From positions 496,001 to 560,000 of the forward strand of contig NZ_JYMR01000052.1 in assembly GCF_000938255.1 (NCBI RefSeq): a stretch of DNA of 64,000 nucleotides. Direction: 5' to 3'. This document shows positions 36,038 to 44,863 of this stretch, piece by piece. The notes under the pieces are model-generated. The model worked only from the letters and a program-made list of their open reading frames with translations, searched no databases and was not told the DNA's origin. Numbering within the stretch: the first letter of the stretch is position 1; the number at the start of each line of letters is the position of its first letter. The DNA comes from Bradyrhizobium sp. LTSP849 (GTDB taxonomy: Bacteria > Pseudomonadota > Alphaproteobacteria > Rhizobiales > Xanthobacteraceae). Position numbers and translations under genes: made by a program.

Positions 36038-36181
36038 GGGCAGCACCTTCCCTGACCTCTTGTTTTGAAGACGATCCAATATGCCCCGCCCCGACAGGAC
36101 TGCGGAAAAAAATTGCAAGAAAAATCCGGCAGATCGTGCCAAGGAGGGCCTCCAATAGCGGAACCCGACGAGGCACTTCGA

Positions 36182-37147
36182 ATGAGCAAAGGCACACTGG
36201 CCGTCCTGATCAACAGCACGCAGCAGAATTGGCTGCCGGAGCGCTGGAAGGCCCGGTTCGACGCGGTCTGCGGCGGCCGCCGCGTGGTGCTGCTCCCCGA
36301 TGCCGGGCTCGATCCGACGGAGGTGCACTATGCCGCGGTGTGGAAGCCGGTGCCGGGTGACCTCAAGGTATTCCCGAACCTGCGCGCGATTTTCAATCTC
36401 GGCGCAGGCGTCGACGCCCTGATGGCGGACAACAGCCTGCCCGACGTACCGCTGGTGCGCGTCGCCGTGCCCGATCTGACCAACCGCATGACCGAATATG
36501 TCGTGCTGCACGTCTTGATGCACCACCGCCAGGAATTCTATCTGCGGCAGTCGCAGCGCGAGAAGCGCTGGGAGCCGACATATCAGTGGCCGGCGAGCGC
36601 AGTCACGGTCGGCATGATGGGGCTTGGAACGCTCGGCGCGGATGCGGCCGATGTGCTGCGTCGCCTCGGCTTCCGCGTCGTTGGCTGGAGCCGCAGCCCG
36701 CGTACGATCGACGGCGTCGAATGCTTCCATGGCGCCGCCGGGATGGATGCCTTCCTCGGCGTGACCGACATCCTCGTCAGCCTGTTGCCGCTGACACCGG
36801 ACACGCACGGCATCCTCAACCGCGGCGTCTTCACAAAGCTCAACCGCAAGGGCCCGTTCGGCGCGCCCGTGCTGATCAATGCCGGCCGTGGCGGCCTCCA
36901 GAACGAGGCCGATATCCTGGCTTGCCTCGATGACGGCACGCTCGGCGCTGTCTCGCTCGACGTCTTCGTGCAGGAGCCGCAGCCAAAGGACAGCCGGTTC
37001 TGGACCCATCCCAAGGTGCTGCTGACCCCGCACAATGCCGCCGACACCGACGCCGATGCGATCTCGGCTTATGTGGCCGAGCAGATCGCGCGGTTCGAGG
37101 CGGGTGGTACGCTTGAGAACGTAGTGGATCGGACGCGGGGGTATTAG
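36182..37147 (+). CDS. ghrA: D-2-hydroxyacid dehydrogenase, glyoxylate/hydroxypyruvate reductase A type
   Basis: A protein of 321 residues with NAD-binding motif VGMMGLGTLGADAADVLRRLG, INAGRGGLQNEADIL (the Arg that binds the carboxylate) and LLTPHNAADTDADAISAYVAEQI (catalytic His). The N-terminal domain has FNLGAGVDALM and RMTEYVVLHVLMHHR. Reduces glyoxylate or hydroxypyruvate to glycolate or glycerate. The start at 36182 lies after a weak site; the frame reaches further upstream, but that part is divergent from the family. Divergent from the DGPF gene. Confidence 0.85.
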   Translation: MSKGTLAVLINSTQQNWLPERWKARFDAVCGGRRVVLLPDAGLDPTEVHYAAVWKPVPGDLKVFPNLRAIFNLGAGVDALMADNSLPDVPLVRVAVPDLTNRMTEYVVLHVLMHHRQEFYLRQSQREKRWEPTYQWPASAVTVGMMGLGTLGADAADVLRRLGFRVVGWSRSPRTIDGVECFHGAAGMDAFLGVTDILVSLLPLTPDTHGILNRGVFTKLNRKGPFGAPVLINAGRGGLQNEADILACLDDGTLGAVSLDVFVQEPQPKDSRFWTHPKVLLTPHNAADTDADAISAYVAEQIARFEAGGTLENVVDRTRGY

Positions 37148-37170
37148 GCCTCGCTAGCTCTACACACTCC

Positions 37171-37296
37171 GTGTCGTCCCGGCGAAGGCCGGGACCCATA
37201 ACCACAGGGTGTAGTTTGGCGGGGGATCGCAGTTCGGTACTGCGAGCGATCACCATCGATATATTCCGCGGTATGGGTCCCGGCCTTCGCCGGGAC
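37171..37296. repeat. Palindromic intergenic repeat (GTCGTCCCGGCGAAGGCC type), copy 1
   Basis: Ends GTCGTCCCGGCGAAGGCCGG and CCGGCCTTCGCCGGGAC. It shares CCATAACCACAGGG-TAGTTTGGCG with the copy at 39402-39539, in inverted orientation. The two copies flank the chemoreceptor gene. Confidence 0.85.
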
Positions 37297-37405
37297 TGTT
37301 TTGGCCAAATAGCTCGAACCCCCCACCCCCACCCCGACCCGTTCACCGTCTCTTAGCGAGAAGTTGATAGGCGTTGTTAACCAACGCTCAAAGAACGAGT
37401 CGGAC

Positions 37406-39373
37406 ATGCGCGCGACGCTCGGCCTCAGGATGCGAATCACGGTTGCGCTGGCGGTGACGGCGGCCGCGACCGCGCTGATTGCCGTGCTGGGCGCGATGTG
37501 GATCATCGCGGGGATCATCGACCGCGCCGACCAGCGCGAGCTGCGCAGCCATTACGACGCCCTGCAATCACGCATCGCCGAGGAATCCCGCCGCGCCGCC
37601 GCAATGAGCGCCGTGGTCGCGGCCATGCCGGCGGCGCAGGAGGCGATGGCGAAGCAGGATCGCGAGGCGCTGATGCGCCTGTTCGGGCCCGTGTTTGCCG
37701 CCACCAAGTCGGAGTACGGTGTCGACCAGTTCCAGTTCCACATCCCGCCGGCGACGTCCTTCTTGCGCGTGCACCAGGCGGCGAAATTCGGCGACGACCT
37801 CTCGAGCTTTCGCAAGACCGTCGTGGTCGCCAACCAGGAGCGCAAGGTCGTGGTCGGCCTCGAAGGCGGGTTGGCCGGGCTCGGTATCCGCGGTGTGGCG
37901 CCGATCGCGCAAGGCGACAAGCATCTCGGCAGCGTCGAATTCGGCCTGACCTTCGGCCAGCCCTTCCTCGACGACTTCAAGGCCAGCCGCCATGTCGACA
38001 TTGCCTTCCAGCTTTTCGACGGCAGTGGCTTCAAGCTGTTCGGCGGCACGCTGAAGGGCAAGAGCTTCTTCGATGCGGCCGATTACGGCCGCGCCGCCGA
38101 GGGCAGCTTCACGGTGAAGCAGGCCAGGCTCGACGGCACGCCGGTCGCCGCGCTGCTCGGGCCGATCAAGGACTTTTCCGGCAAGCCGCTCGGCGCGGTC
38201 GAGCTGGTGATGGACAATGCCGACTATGAGGCGTCCGCCGACCGCGCCTGGTGGCTTTCGATCGGGATCGCCGCGCTCGGGCTGATCATGGCGGCAATCG
38301 TCGGCTATCTCATCGCTCGCAGCATCTCGCGGCCGATCCTGTCCCTTACATCCGTCATGCGCGAACTCGCGGACGGCAACCTCGACGTCGCCGTTCCCGT
38401 GAGCCAGGCGAATGACGAGGTCGGCGCGATGGTAAAGGCGGTCGCGGTGTTCCGCGACAATGCGCAAAACTTCAGCAAGCTCCAGGCCGAGCAGCTGGAG
38501 GCCAAGGCGCAGTCCGAAGCGGAGAAGCGGCGCGCCTTTGCGGCACTCGCCGACAATTTCGAAGCGAGCATCCGCGACGTCGTCACCACGGTGTCGTCCG
38601 CCGCAGTCGAGATGGAGCACACCGCGCGCTCGATGTCAGCCATCGTCGAGCAGTCGCGGCAGCAGACGCGCACAGTGTCATCGGCCTCGGCGCTGGCTTC
38701 GGAAAACGTGCAGACGGTGGCAGCCGCGGCCGAGGAGCTGTCGTCCTCGATGACCGAGATCAGCCGAAGGCTCGCGCATGCGACCGAGGTGGTGGGCAAG
38801 GCCGCGAGCGACGGGCGGCAGTCGAATGCACGCGTGCAGAGCCTGGCGGATGCGGCGCAAAAAATCGGCGACGTCGTCTCCTTCATCAATGGCATCGCGG
38901 GGCAGACCAATCTGCTGGCGCTGAATGCGACGATCGAGGCGGCCCGCGCCGGCGAGGCCGGCCGCGGCTTTGCTGTGGTGGCCTCAGAGGTGAAGGCGCT
39001 GGCGACGCAGACCGCGAAGGCGACGGAAGAAATCGGCGCGCAGGTGACGGCCGTGCAAGGCGAGACGACCGGCGCAGTCGAAGGCATCCAGTCGATCTGC
39101 GCAACGATCCAGCAAGTCGACGAAATCTCGGCCGCGATCGCGGCGGCCGTCGGCCAGCAGGGCGCGGCCACGCAGGAGATCGCGCAGAACGTCCAGCAGG
39201 CGGCCGCGCGTACGGGCGAAGTCTCGCAAAACATCTCAGGCGTCACCGCGGGCATAGCGGCCACGGGCACGGCGGCGGAAGAAGTGCTGGGATCGGCGGT
39301 CGAACTGTCCAAGCAGTCGCAGCGGCTGCGCGACGAGGTCGACCGTTTCCTCGCGCATATTCGCGCGGCGTAG
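37406..39373 (+). CDS. Methyl-accepting chemotaxis protein with periplasmic cache-like sensor
   Basis: A protein of 655 residues. Membrane helix 1 at about 10-35, a periplasmic sensor (about 35-285) resembling a double-cache fold (EYGVDQFQFHIPPATSFLRVH, GLEGGLAGLGIRGVAPI, GSVEFGLTFGQPFLDDF), helix 2 (WWLSIGIAALGLIMAAIVGYLIA), HAMP with SRPILSLTSVMRELADGNLDVAVP, and the signalling hairpin INGIAGQTNLLALNATIEAARAGEAGRGFAVVASEVKALA. It senses small organic ligands and steers chemotaxis through CheA/CheW. The start was chosen at ATG 37406 so that a basic N-terminus precedes helix 1. Flanked by an inverted pair of repeats. Confidence 0.95.
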   Translation: MRATLGLRMRITVALAVTAAATALIAVLGAMWIIAGIIDRADQRELRSHYDALQSRIAEESRRAAAMSAVVAAMPAAQEAMAKQDREALMRLFGPVFAATKSEYGVDQFQFHIPPATSFLRVHQAAKFGDDLSSFRKTVVVANQERKVVVGLEGGLAGLGIRGVAPIAQGDKHLGSVEFGLTFGQPFLDDFKASRHVDIAFQLFDGSGFKLFGGTLKGKSFFDAADYGRAAEGSFTVKQARLDGTPVAALLGPIKDFSGKPLGAVELVMDNADYEASADRAWWLSIGIAALGLIMAAIVGYLIARSISRPILSLTSVMRELADGNLDVAVPVSQANDEVGAMVKAVAVFRDNAQNFSKLQAEQLEAKAQSEAEKRRAFAALADNFEASIRDVVTTVSSAAVEMEHTARSMSAIVEQSRQQTRTVSSASALASENVQTVAAAAEELSSSMTEISRRLAHATEVVGKAASDGRQSNARVQSLADAAQKIGDVVSFINGIAGQTNLLALNATIEAARAGEAGRGFAVVASEVKALATQTAKATEEIGAQVTAVQGETTGAVEGIQSICATIQQVDEISAAIAAAVGQQGAATQEIAQNVQQAAARTGEVSQNISGVTAGIAATGTAAEEVLGSAVELSKQSQRLRDEVDRFLAHIRAA

Positions 39374-39401
39374 GTAGCGAGGCTAGCGCCTCACTCTCGG
39401 T

Positions 39402-39539
39402 GTCGTCCCGGCGCAGGCCGGGACCCATACCGCGTGATCCATCGATGGCGCGCGGTGCAAGTCAAGCCGAACGCTTAACTGAGAGTCTTCGCCAAACTAC
39501 TCCCTGTGGTTATGGGTCCCGGCCTTCGCCGGGACGACA
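39402..39539. repeat. Palindromic intergenic repeat (GTCGTCCCGGCGAAGGCC type), copy 2
   Basis: Inverted relative to 37171-37296: here the CGCCAAACTACTCCCTGTGG part is near the right end. Its right end provides the last ten codons and stop of the TetR gene that follows. Confidence 0.85.
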
Positions 39540-40190
39540 GCGGGGGTTACCCCTCGCCCCCACCATCACATCGATCGCACCCTTCACGATCGCCTCCAGC
39601 TCCTTCCGCGGCACGCGCGCGCGGGAGCGGATCGCGATGGTGTGGATGGTGGCGGAGGCGAGCTGCGCCAGCACGGCGGGATCGGCGCTCTCCGGCAGCT
39701 CGCCTTTCTCCTTGGCGCGGCGGAAGCAACTTGCAAAAGCCTTGTCGAGCTCTGAGAGACCTTCGAGCACCATCGCGCGAATGTCGGGATCGCCGACCGC
39801 TTCGGACGCCGCCGTCACCACGGTAAAACAGCCGCGCGGGCCGGTTTCGCCTGAGAGATAGATGTTCAGCGCGGAGGCATAGATGCGCACGAGCCGCTCG
39901 CGCACCGGCATCTCCTCGCGGAAGATTGCGACCATCGAGGCGCGCGCATCTTCGCGGTAGCGCTGATAGCTCTTGATGTAGAGCTCGCGCTTGTCGCCGA
40001 AGGCACCATAAAGGCTCGGCCGGTTCATGCCGGTGGCTTCGCTGAGATCATCGAGCGAGGTTGCGGCAAAGCCCTGCTTGCGGAACAGATCGAGCGCCTT
40101 GCCGAGCGCAATTTCAGGCTCGTAGGCGCGCGGACGGCCGCGGCGCTTCGGCTGGTTGGCAGCATCTGGCGGTTTTGATTTATGTACCAT
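39510..40190 (-). CDS. TetR-family regulator with a C-terminus read from a repeat
   Basis: A protein of 226 residues: GRPRAYEPEIALGKALDLFRKQGFAATSLDDLSEATGMNRPSLYGAFGDKRELYIKSY is the DNA-binding domain, followed by an all-helical ligand domain with CFTVVTAASEAVGDPDIRAMVLEG. The final residues RCRPGEGRDP are encoded by the end of the palindromic repeat at 39402-39539, so the original C-terminus was probably lost or moved by the repeat. It is divergent from the GST gene, 101 bp away, and likely controls it. The inverted TGTACCAT pair between them is the candidate operator. Confidence 0.9.
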   Translation of the reverse strand: MVHKSKPPDAANQPKRRGRPRAYEPEIALGKALDLFRKQGFAATSLDDLSEATGMNRPSLYGAFGDKRELYIKSYQRYREDARASMVAIFREEMPVRERLVRIYASALNIYLSGETGPRGCFTVVTAASEAVGDPDIRAMVLEGLSELDKAFASCFRRAKEKGELPESADPAVLAQLASATIHTIAIRSRARVPRKELEAIVKGAIDVMVGARGNPRCRPGEGRDP

Positions 40191-40237
40191 TTCGCAAATT
40201 AATCCTTGACCACCCGCATACTATGCAAGATGGTACA
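40183..40237. promoter_or_regulatory. Inverted TGTACCAT pair between TetR and GST genes
   Basis: TGTACCAT at 40183-40190 and ATGGTACA at 40230-40237 are perfect inverted repeats; the following bases also match partly (TTCGCA and, on the other strand, CTTGCA). The left copy overlaps the first codons of the TetR gene. The span between the arms is too long for a single dimer, so two sites may act together or each may be a half-site. Confidence 0.45.
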
Positions 40238-40291
40238 AAAATCAATCTGGCCAGGTTGAGCGAACCCAAGAATTGCCCAAGGAGGCTACAG

Positions 40292-40936
40292 ATGGATCTT
40301 TATTTCCAGCCGCTCGCCTGTTCGATGGCGACGCGCATCGCGCTTTATGAAGCTGGCGCGGAGGCGAACTATCTCGAAGTCGATTCCCCGACAAAGACCG
40401 TGCTGAAGGACGGCGCCGACTTCCGTGCCATCAACCCGATCGGCCTGGTGCCGGCGCTGCGCACCGATGAGGGCGTGGTGCTGACCGAGAACGCGGCGAT
40501 CCTGCAATATGTCGCCGACCGCTTTCCGCAATCGGGCCTCGGCACCGGCGCTGGCATCGACCGCACGCGGCTGCATCAATGGCTGTGCTTCATCGGCACC
40601 GAGCTGCACAAGGGGCTGTTCATCCCCGTGCTCGACCGCAAGGCGCCGCAGGAGACAAAGGCCTACGCGCTAGAGAAGAACCTGTCGCGGCTCGACTATG
40701 TCGAGAACCACCTGAAGGGGCGCGAGTTCCTGCTCGATCACTTCACCGTCGCCGATGCCTATCTCGTCACGGTCATCAACTGGACCATGGCGACACCGCC
40801 GATCGAGCTCGCGAAATGGCCGAACCTGAAGGCCTATTACGAGCGGCTGCGCCAACGGCCCTCGGTCGCCAAGGCGATCGCGGAAGAGTTCGAGCTGTAC
40901 AAGGCCGAGCAGGTGCGGAAGAAGGCGGCGGCGTAA
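40292..40936 (+). CDS. Glutathione S-transferase
   Basis: A protein of 214 residues with N-terminal thioredoxin-like domain (MDLYFQPLACSMATRIALYEAG, INPIGLVPALRTDEGVVLTENAAILQYVADRFP; the ENAAI segment binds glutathione) and helical C-terminal domain (HFTVADAYLVTVINWT). It is probably a beta-class-like GST acting in detoxification; the Ser/Cys near residue 11 is the likely catalytic contact. Ribosome site GGAGGCTACAG before ATG 40292. It is divergent from the TetR gene and ends at a shared terminator. Confidence 0.93.
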   Translation: MDLYFQPLACSMATRIALYEAGAEANYLEVDSPTKTVLKDGADFRAINPIGLVPALRTDEGVVLTENAAILQYVADRFPQSGLGTGAGIDRTRLHQWLCFIGTELHKGLFIPVLDRKAPQETKAYALEKNLSRLDYVENHLKGREFLLDHFTVADAYLVTVINWTMATPPIELAKWPNLKAYYERLRQRPSVAKAIAEEFELYKAEQVRKKAAA

Positions 40937-40950
40937 GCGTTACGCGAAAC

Positions 40951-40983
40951 ATGTCGTCCCGGCTAACGAAGCCGGGACGACAT
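40951..40983. terminator. Shared bidirectional terminator between GST and hydantoinase B
   Basis: Perfect 14-bp stem ATGTCGTCCCGGCT / AGCCGGGACGACAT, 5-nt loop, between the converging genes. It belongs in sequence to the same CGTCCCGG repeat family as 37171-37296. Modest T content on both sides. Confidence 0.6.
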
Positions 40984-40995
40984 TCCAAAACTTCG

Positions 40996-42654
40996 TCAGC
41001 GCGCATGCCCGTAGATGGCGGACGCGTTATCGGCCGACACCAAGCCGCTCTCGACATCGTCCTTGATGGCGGCGCGATCGCGCTCGGTCGGAGCCCCGAT
41101 ACCGGCACCGCCCGGCGTCATCACCACCAGACGGTCGTCCGGCGGCACCTGCTGAAAGCCTTTGCCGCGCAGCTTCTTTCCGGACTTCAGGCCGACATAG
41201 CCGGCCTCGCCGTTCCGGCCGCCATCGCGGCCGCGCGGCGGATGATCGATGCGGTCGAACGCCGCCAAAATGTCGAACGGCGCATCGACGCCGCTGCCGA
41301 CCTCGATGATCTGGCCGAGGCCGCCGCGGGTGCGCCCTGCTCCGCCGGAATCCGGACGCAGCTCCTTGCGCCAGAAGATCAGCGGCGTCTGCGTTTCCGC
41401 GATTTCGACCGGCGTGCCGCGCACGCCGCTGGGATAGGCGGTCGCCGACAGCCCGTCCTTCGCAAAGCGCGCGCCGGTGCCGCCATTGGAGGTCACCGCC
41501 ATCGAGAATCCGTAATTGCCGCCGGCGCCCGAGCGCGTCTGGCCGCGCACGTTGAGATTCCACAGGCAGGACGTGCCTTCCGCCGGCACGCGCTCGGGAA
41601 TGATCTGGCGCAGGCAGCCGAACACGACGTCGGGCAGCATCTGGCCGACGATGTGACGCGACGCCACCGGCGCCGGCTTCGGCGCATTGAGGATCGCGCC
41701 CGAAGGGGCCGACACCGTCAGCGGCGACAGCGAGCCGGCATTGTTCGGGATCTGCGAGGCAACGACACAGCCGAGGCCGAACACGGTGTAGGCCGTGGTG
41801 TAGGACAACGGCACGTTGATGCCGAACTTCGAGGCGGCTGAGGTGCCGTCGAAGTCGACGTGAATGCCCGTATCCGAAATCGTCAGCGTCGCAGCCAGCG
41901 TCACCGGCGTATCATAGCCGTCGACGACCATGCTGTTGCGCCAGCTGCCCTTCGGTAGTTTTGCGATCTCGGCCAGCACCGCCTCGCGCGAGCGGTCACA
42001 GATGTAATCGCCGAGCGTATCGAGCGTGTCGATCTCGAACTCGGTCATCATCTCGACCAGGCGCTCGCAGCCGACGTCATTGCAGCCGGCGAGCGAATAG
42101 GTGTCGCCCTCGGTGTCGATCGGCAGCCGGGTGTTGGTGCGGATCATTGCCATCAGCGTCTCGTTGACGACGCCCTGGTCGATCAGCTTCAGCATGGGGA
42201 TGTAGAGCCCCTCCATGAACACGTCGGTGGCATCAGGCCCGAAGCCGATGCCGCCGATGTCCATCAGATGGCTGGTGCAGGAGAACAGCGCGACCGGCTT
42301 GCCGTCCTTGAAGCAGGGCGTGGTGACGACGAAATCGTTGAGATGGCCGGTACCCATCCAGGGATCGTTGGTGATGTAGGCATCGCCCTCCTTCATCGTC
42401 TCGATCGGAAAATGCGCGATGAAGAGCTTGACCGATTCCGCCATCGAGTTGACGTGGCCGGGCGTGCCCGTCACCGCCTGCGCCAGCATCCGGCCCTTGA
42501 GGTCGAACACGCCGGCGGAGAGGTCGCCGCATTCGCGCACAATCGGGCTGAAGGCGGTGCGCAACAGCACCTGCGCCTGCTCCTCGACCACGGCGATCAG
42601 CCGGTGCCACATGATCTGGAGGTCGATCAGGCTCGCGCCGCTTGCCTTGCTCAT
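40996..42654 (-). CDS. hyuB: Hydantoinase B / 5-oxoprolinase-type subunit
   Basis: A protein of 552 residues with ERECGDLSAGV-like region (SPIVRECGDLSAGVFDLKGRMLAQAVTGTPGHVNSM), NDPWMGTGHLNDFVVTTPCF and C-terminal FSMAVTSNGGTGARFAKDGLSATAYP and GGAGRTRGGLGQIIEVG, all hydantoinase B signatures. With subunit A it opens hydantoin or 5-oxoproline-type rings with ATP. It starts 2 bp after the hyuA stop codon, so the two are translated together. Confidence 0.92.
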   Translation of the reverse strand: MSKASGASLIDLQIMWHRLIAVVEEQAQVLLRTAFSPIVRECGDLSAGVFDLKGRMLAQAVTGTPGHVNSMAESVKLFIAHFPIETMKEGDAYITNDPWMGTGHLNDFVVTTPCFKDGKPVALFSCTSHLMDIGGIGFGPDATDVFMEGLYIPMLKLIDQGVVNETLMAMIRTNTRLPIDTEGDTYSLAGCNDVGCERLVEMMTEFEIDTLDTLGDYICDRSREAVLAEIAKLPKGSWRNSMVVDGYDTPVTLAATLTISDTGIHVDFDGTSAASKFGINVPLSYTTAYTVFGLGCVVASQIPNNAGSLSPLTVSAPSGAILNAPKPAPVASRHIVGQMLPDVVFGCLRQIIPERVPAEGTSCLWNLNVRGQTRSGAGGNYGFSMAVTSNGGTGARFAKDGLSATAYPSGVRGTPVEIAETQTPLIFWRKELRPDSGGAGRTRGGLGQIIEVGSGVDAPFDILAAFDRIDHPPRGRDGGRNGEAGYVGLKSGKKLRGKGFQQVPPDDRLVVMTPGGAGIGAPTERDRAAIKDDVESGLVSADNASAIYGHAR

Positions 42655-42656
42655 GA

Positions 42657-44741
42657 TCAGGCCGCCTTCCGTTCCATGACGATGCTGCCGGCACCGTCGA
42701 TATGGGCATCAAAACTGTTGGAGACGAAAGTAGACGTCTCGTCCTCGGCGATCACGGCGGGGCCGGCGATGGTCGCGCCCGGCGCCATGTCCTCGCGGCG
42801 ATAGAGCGGGATCTCGATCACCTCGCCCGCCCGGCCGTCGAAAAACTTTCGGCTGCCGGATGCCTTGGCCGCAGGCTTGCGCGTGACAGCCGCGACGACA
42901 GACGGATTGCGCGCGTCCGTCGTGGCGAGCACCGACCAGCTCAAGACTTCGACCGCAGCGCCCGGAATGGCGCGCTCGAACATCGTGGAGTAGTCCGCCT
43001 CGAACTTCTGGCGCAGGCCGGCGAGATCAGCCGTCGTCAGCCGCCGGTTCGGCAGCTCGATTGAGATCTCATGGCCCTGGCCGACATAGCGCATGAAGGC
43101 GGCACGACGCTCGCGCACCGGTGCACCGGCGGCACCGGGCTCGACCAGCGCACGGGCCTCGGTCGCCATCTCCTGAAGCAGGTCGGAGACGGCATCGGTA
43201 TCGAAATCGTCGAGCCGGACGTGACGGCTGCGCACCAGCTCATAGGCGATGGGAGCCGCGAGGAATCCCACGGCCGAGCCGACACCGGCATTCGACGGCA
43301 CGATCACCCGAGAGACGCCGATCTTCTCGGCAACACGCGCCGCATGCAGCGGTGCCGCACCACCGAACGCGATCAGCGTATGCTGGCCGACCACCGCGCC
43401 ACGCTCGACCGCATGCACGCGCGCGGCACTCGCCATGTTCTCGCAGACGACCTCATGCACGGCATAGGCCGCGGTTTCTGCCGACAGGCCCAGCGGCTCG
43501 CCGACGGCACGCAGCAGCGCCTGCTTCGAAAGCTCCGGATTGAGCTTGATCGTGCCACCCGCAAAGTCATCGGGATCGATCATGCCGAGGGCAACGTCAG
43601 CATCGGTCACGGCCGGCCGCAGGCCGCCGCGGCCATAGCAGGCAGGCCCCGGCTCGGACGAAGCACTCTCGGGACCGACGGTAACGCGCTTCATCGCATC
43701 GACATGCGCGATCGAACCGCCGCCGGCGCCGATCTCGACCATCTCGATCACGGGAATGCGGACCGGCAGGCCGGAGCCTTTCAGGAAGCGCGCCGCGCGA
43801 TCGACCTCGAACACGCGCGAGGTCTCGGGCTGATATTTTTCGATCAGGCAGATCTTGGCCGTGGTGCCGCCCATGTCGAACGAAAGAACCTTGCTCTCGC
43901 CGAGACGCGCCGCGATCTGCGCTGCGAAAATGGCGCCGCCAGCCGGACCGGATTCGACGAGGCGCACCGGAAAGCGCCGCGCGGTCTCGATCGAGGTGAC
44001 GCCGCCGCCGGAGGTGACGAGATAGATGGCGCCGCGGTACTGCTCGACCTGCAAGGCATCGGCCATGCGGGCGAGATAGCCGTCGATCAGCGGCTGCACA
44101 TAGGCGTTGGCGACCGCCGTGGAGGTGCGCTCATATTCGCGGATCTCAGGACACACGGCCGAGGACACCGTCACGGAGATGCCGGGCATCTCCTCACTGA
44201 TGATCGCGGCCGCGCGCCGCTCATGCTCGGGATTGGCGTAGGAATGCAGGAAGGCGATCGCGACGCTCTCGACCTTCAGCGCACGCAATTTCGGCGCGAG
44301 TGCGCGCACCGCGGCTTCGTCGAGCGCGAGGCGGACGGCGCCGTGCGCATCGATGCGCTCGGGCACGGTGAAGCGCAGATTGCGCGGCGCCAGCGGCCGC
44401 GGCTTGTCGATGCTGAGGTCGTATTGGTCGTAGCGGCTCTCGGTGCCGATATCGAGCACGTCGCGGAAACCGTCGGTCGCGATCAGCGCCGTTTTCGCGC
44501 CGCGCCGCTCGATGATGGCGTTGGTCGCGAGCGTGGTGCCGTGAATGAAGACGTCGATGTCGCTGATATGGGCGCGCACATCGGCGAGGATGAGACGCAT
44601 CCCATCCAGCACCGCTTCTTCGGGCCGCGCCGGCGTCGTCAGCAGCTTGCGCGTCTTACGCACCTCACCCATGTCCAGCACGATATCCGTGAACGTGCCG
44701 CCGATATCGACGGCAAGCCGTACCTCGGCTCCCTCAAGCAT
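42657..44741 (-). CDS. hyuA: Hydantoinase A / 5-oxoprolinase-type subunit
   Basis: A protein of 694 residues: LAVDIGGTFTDIVLDMGEVRKTRKLLTT is the ATP-binding phosphate loop of the ASKHA-type domain; HGTTLATNAIIERRGAKTALIATDGFRDVLDIG follows, then LVESGPAGGAIFAAQIAARLGESKVLSFDMGGTTAKICLIEKY. The start at 44741 follows GGAGAG; an upstream in-frame start was rejected. Forms an operon with hyuB. Hydrolyses N-methylhydantoin, hydantoin or 5-oxoproline; substrate specificity cannot be read. Confidence 0.93.
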   Translation of the reverse strand: MLEGAEVRLAVDIGGTFTDIVLDMGEVRKTRKLLTTPARPEEAVLDGMRLILADVRAHISDIDVFIHGTTLATNAIIERRGAKTALIATDGFRDVLDIGTESRYDQYDLSIDKPRPLAPRNLRFTVPERIDAHGAVRLALDEAAVRALAPKLRALKVESVAIAFLHSYANPEHERRAAAIISEEMPGISVTVSSAVCPEIREYERTSTAVANAYVQPLIDGYLARMADALQVEQYRGAIYLVTSGGGVTSIETARRFPVRLVESGPAGGAIFAAQIAARLGESKVLSFDMGGTTAKICLIEKYQPETSRVFEVDRAARFLKGSGLPVRIPVIEMVEIGAGGGSIAHVDAMKRVTVGPESASSEPGPACYGRGGLRPAVTDADVALGMIDPDDFAGGTIKLNPELSKQALLRAVGEPLGLSAETAAYAVHEVVCENMASAARVHAVERGAVVGQHTLIAFGGAAPLHAARVAEKIGVSRVIVPSNAGVGSAVGFLAAPIAYELVRSRHVRLDDFDTDAVSDLLQEMATEARALVEPGAAGAPVRERRAAFMRYVGQGHEISIELPNRRLTTADLAGLRQKFEADYSTMFERAIPGAAVEVLSWSVLATTDARNPSVVAAVTRKPAAKASGSRKFFDGRAGEVIEIPLYRREDMAPGATIAGPAVIAEDETSTFVSNSFDAHIDGAGSIVMERKAA

Positions 44742-44863
44742 TCCAAAACTCTCCGTGCTGATCGTCAAATTGCGCAAAAACCGCAGCAATTTTCATACCA
44801 GCGACAGCGCCGATGGTGAAGCGCGTGGCACCTATGCGGTAGAGGGAGTGCAGTTCGCCGCGC

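Noticed and set aside
36038..37033. Upstream extension of the DGPF protein into a 454-residue frame
   Set aside because: The extension is antisense to the reductase gene, and the DGPF protein has a typical start at 36037.
43071..44819. A 582-codon open frame opposite hyuA
   Set aside because: Composition is that of an antisense shadow; the real gene on the minus strand has the full set of hydantoinase A motifs.
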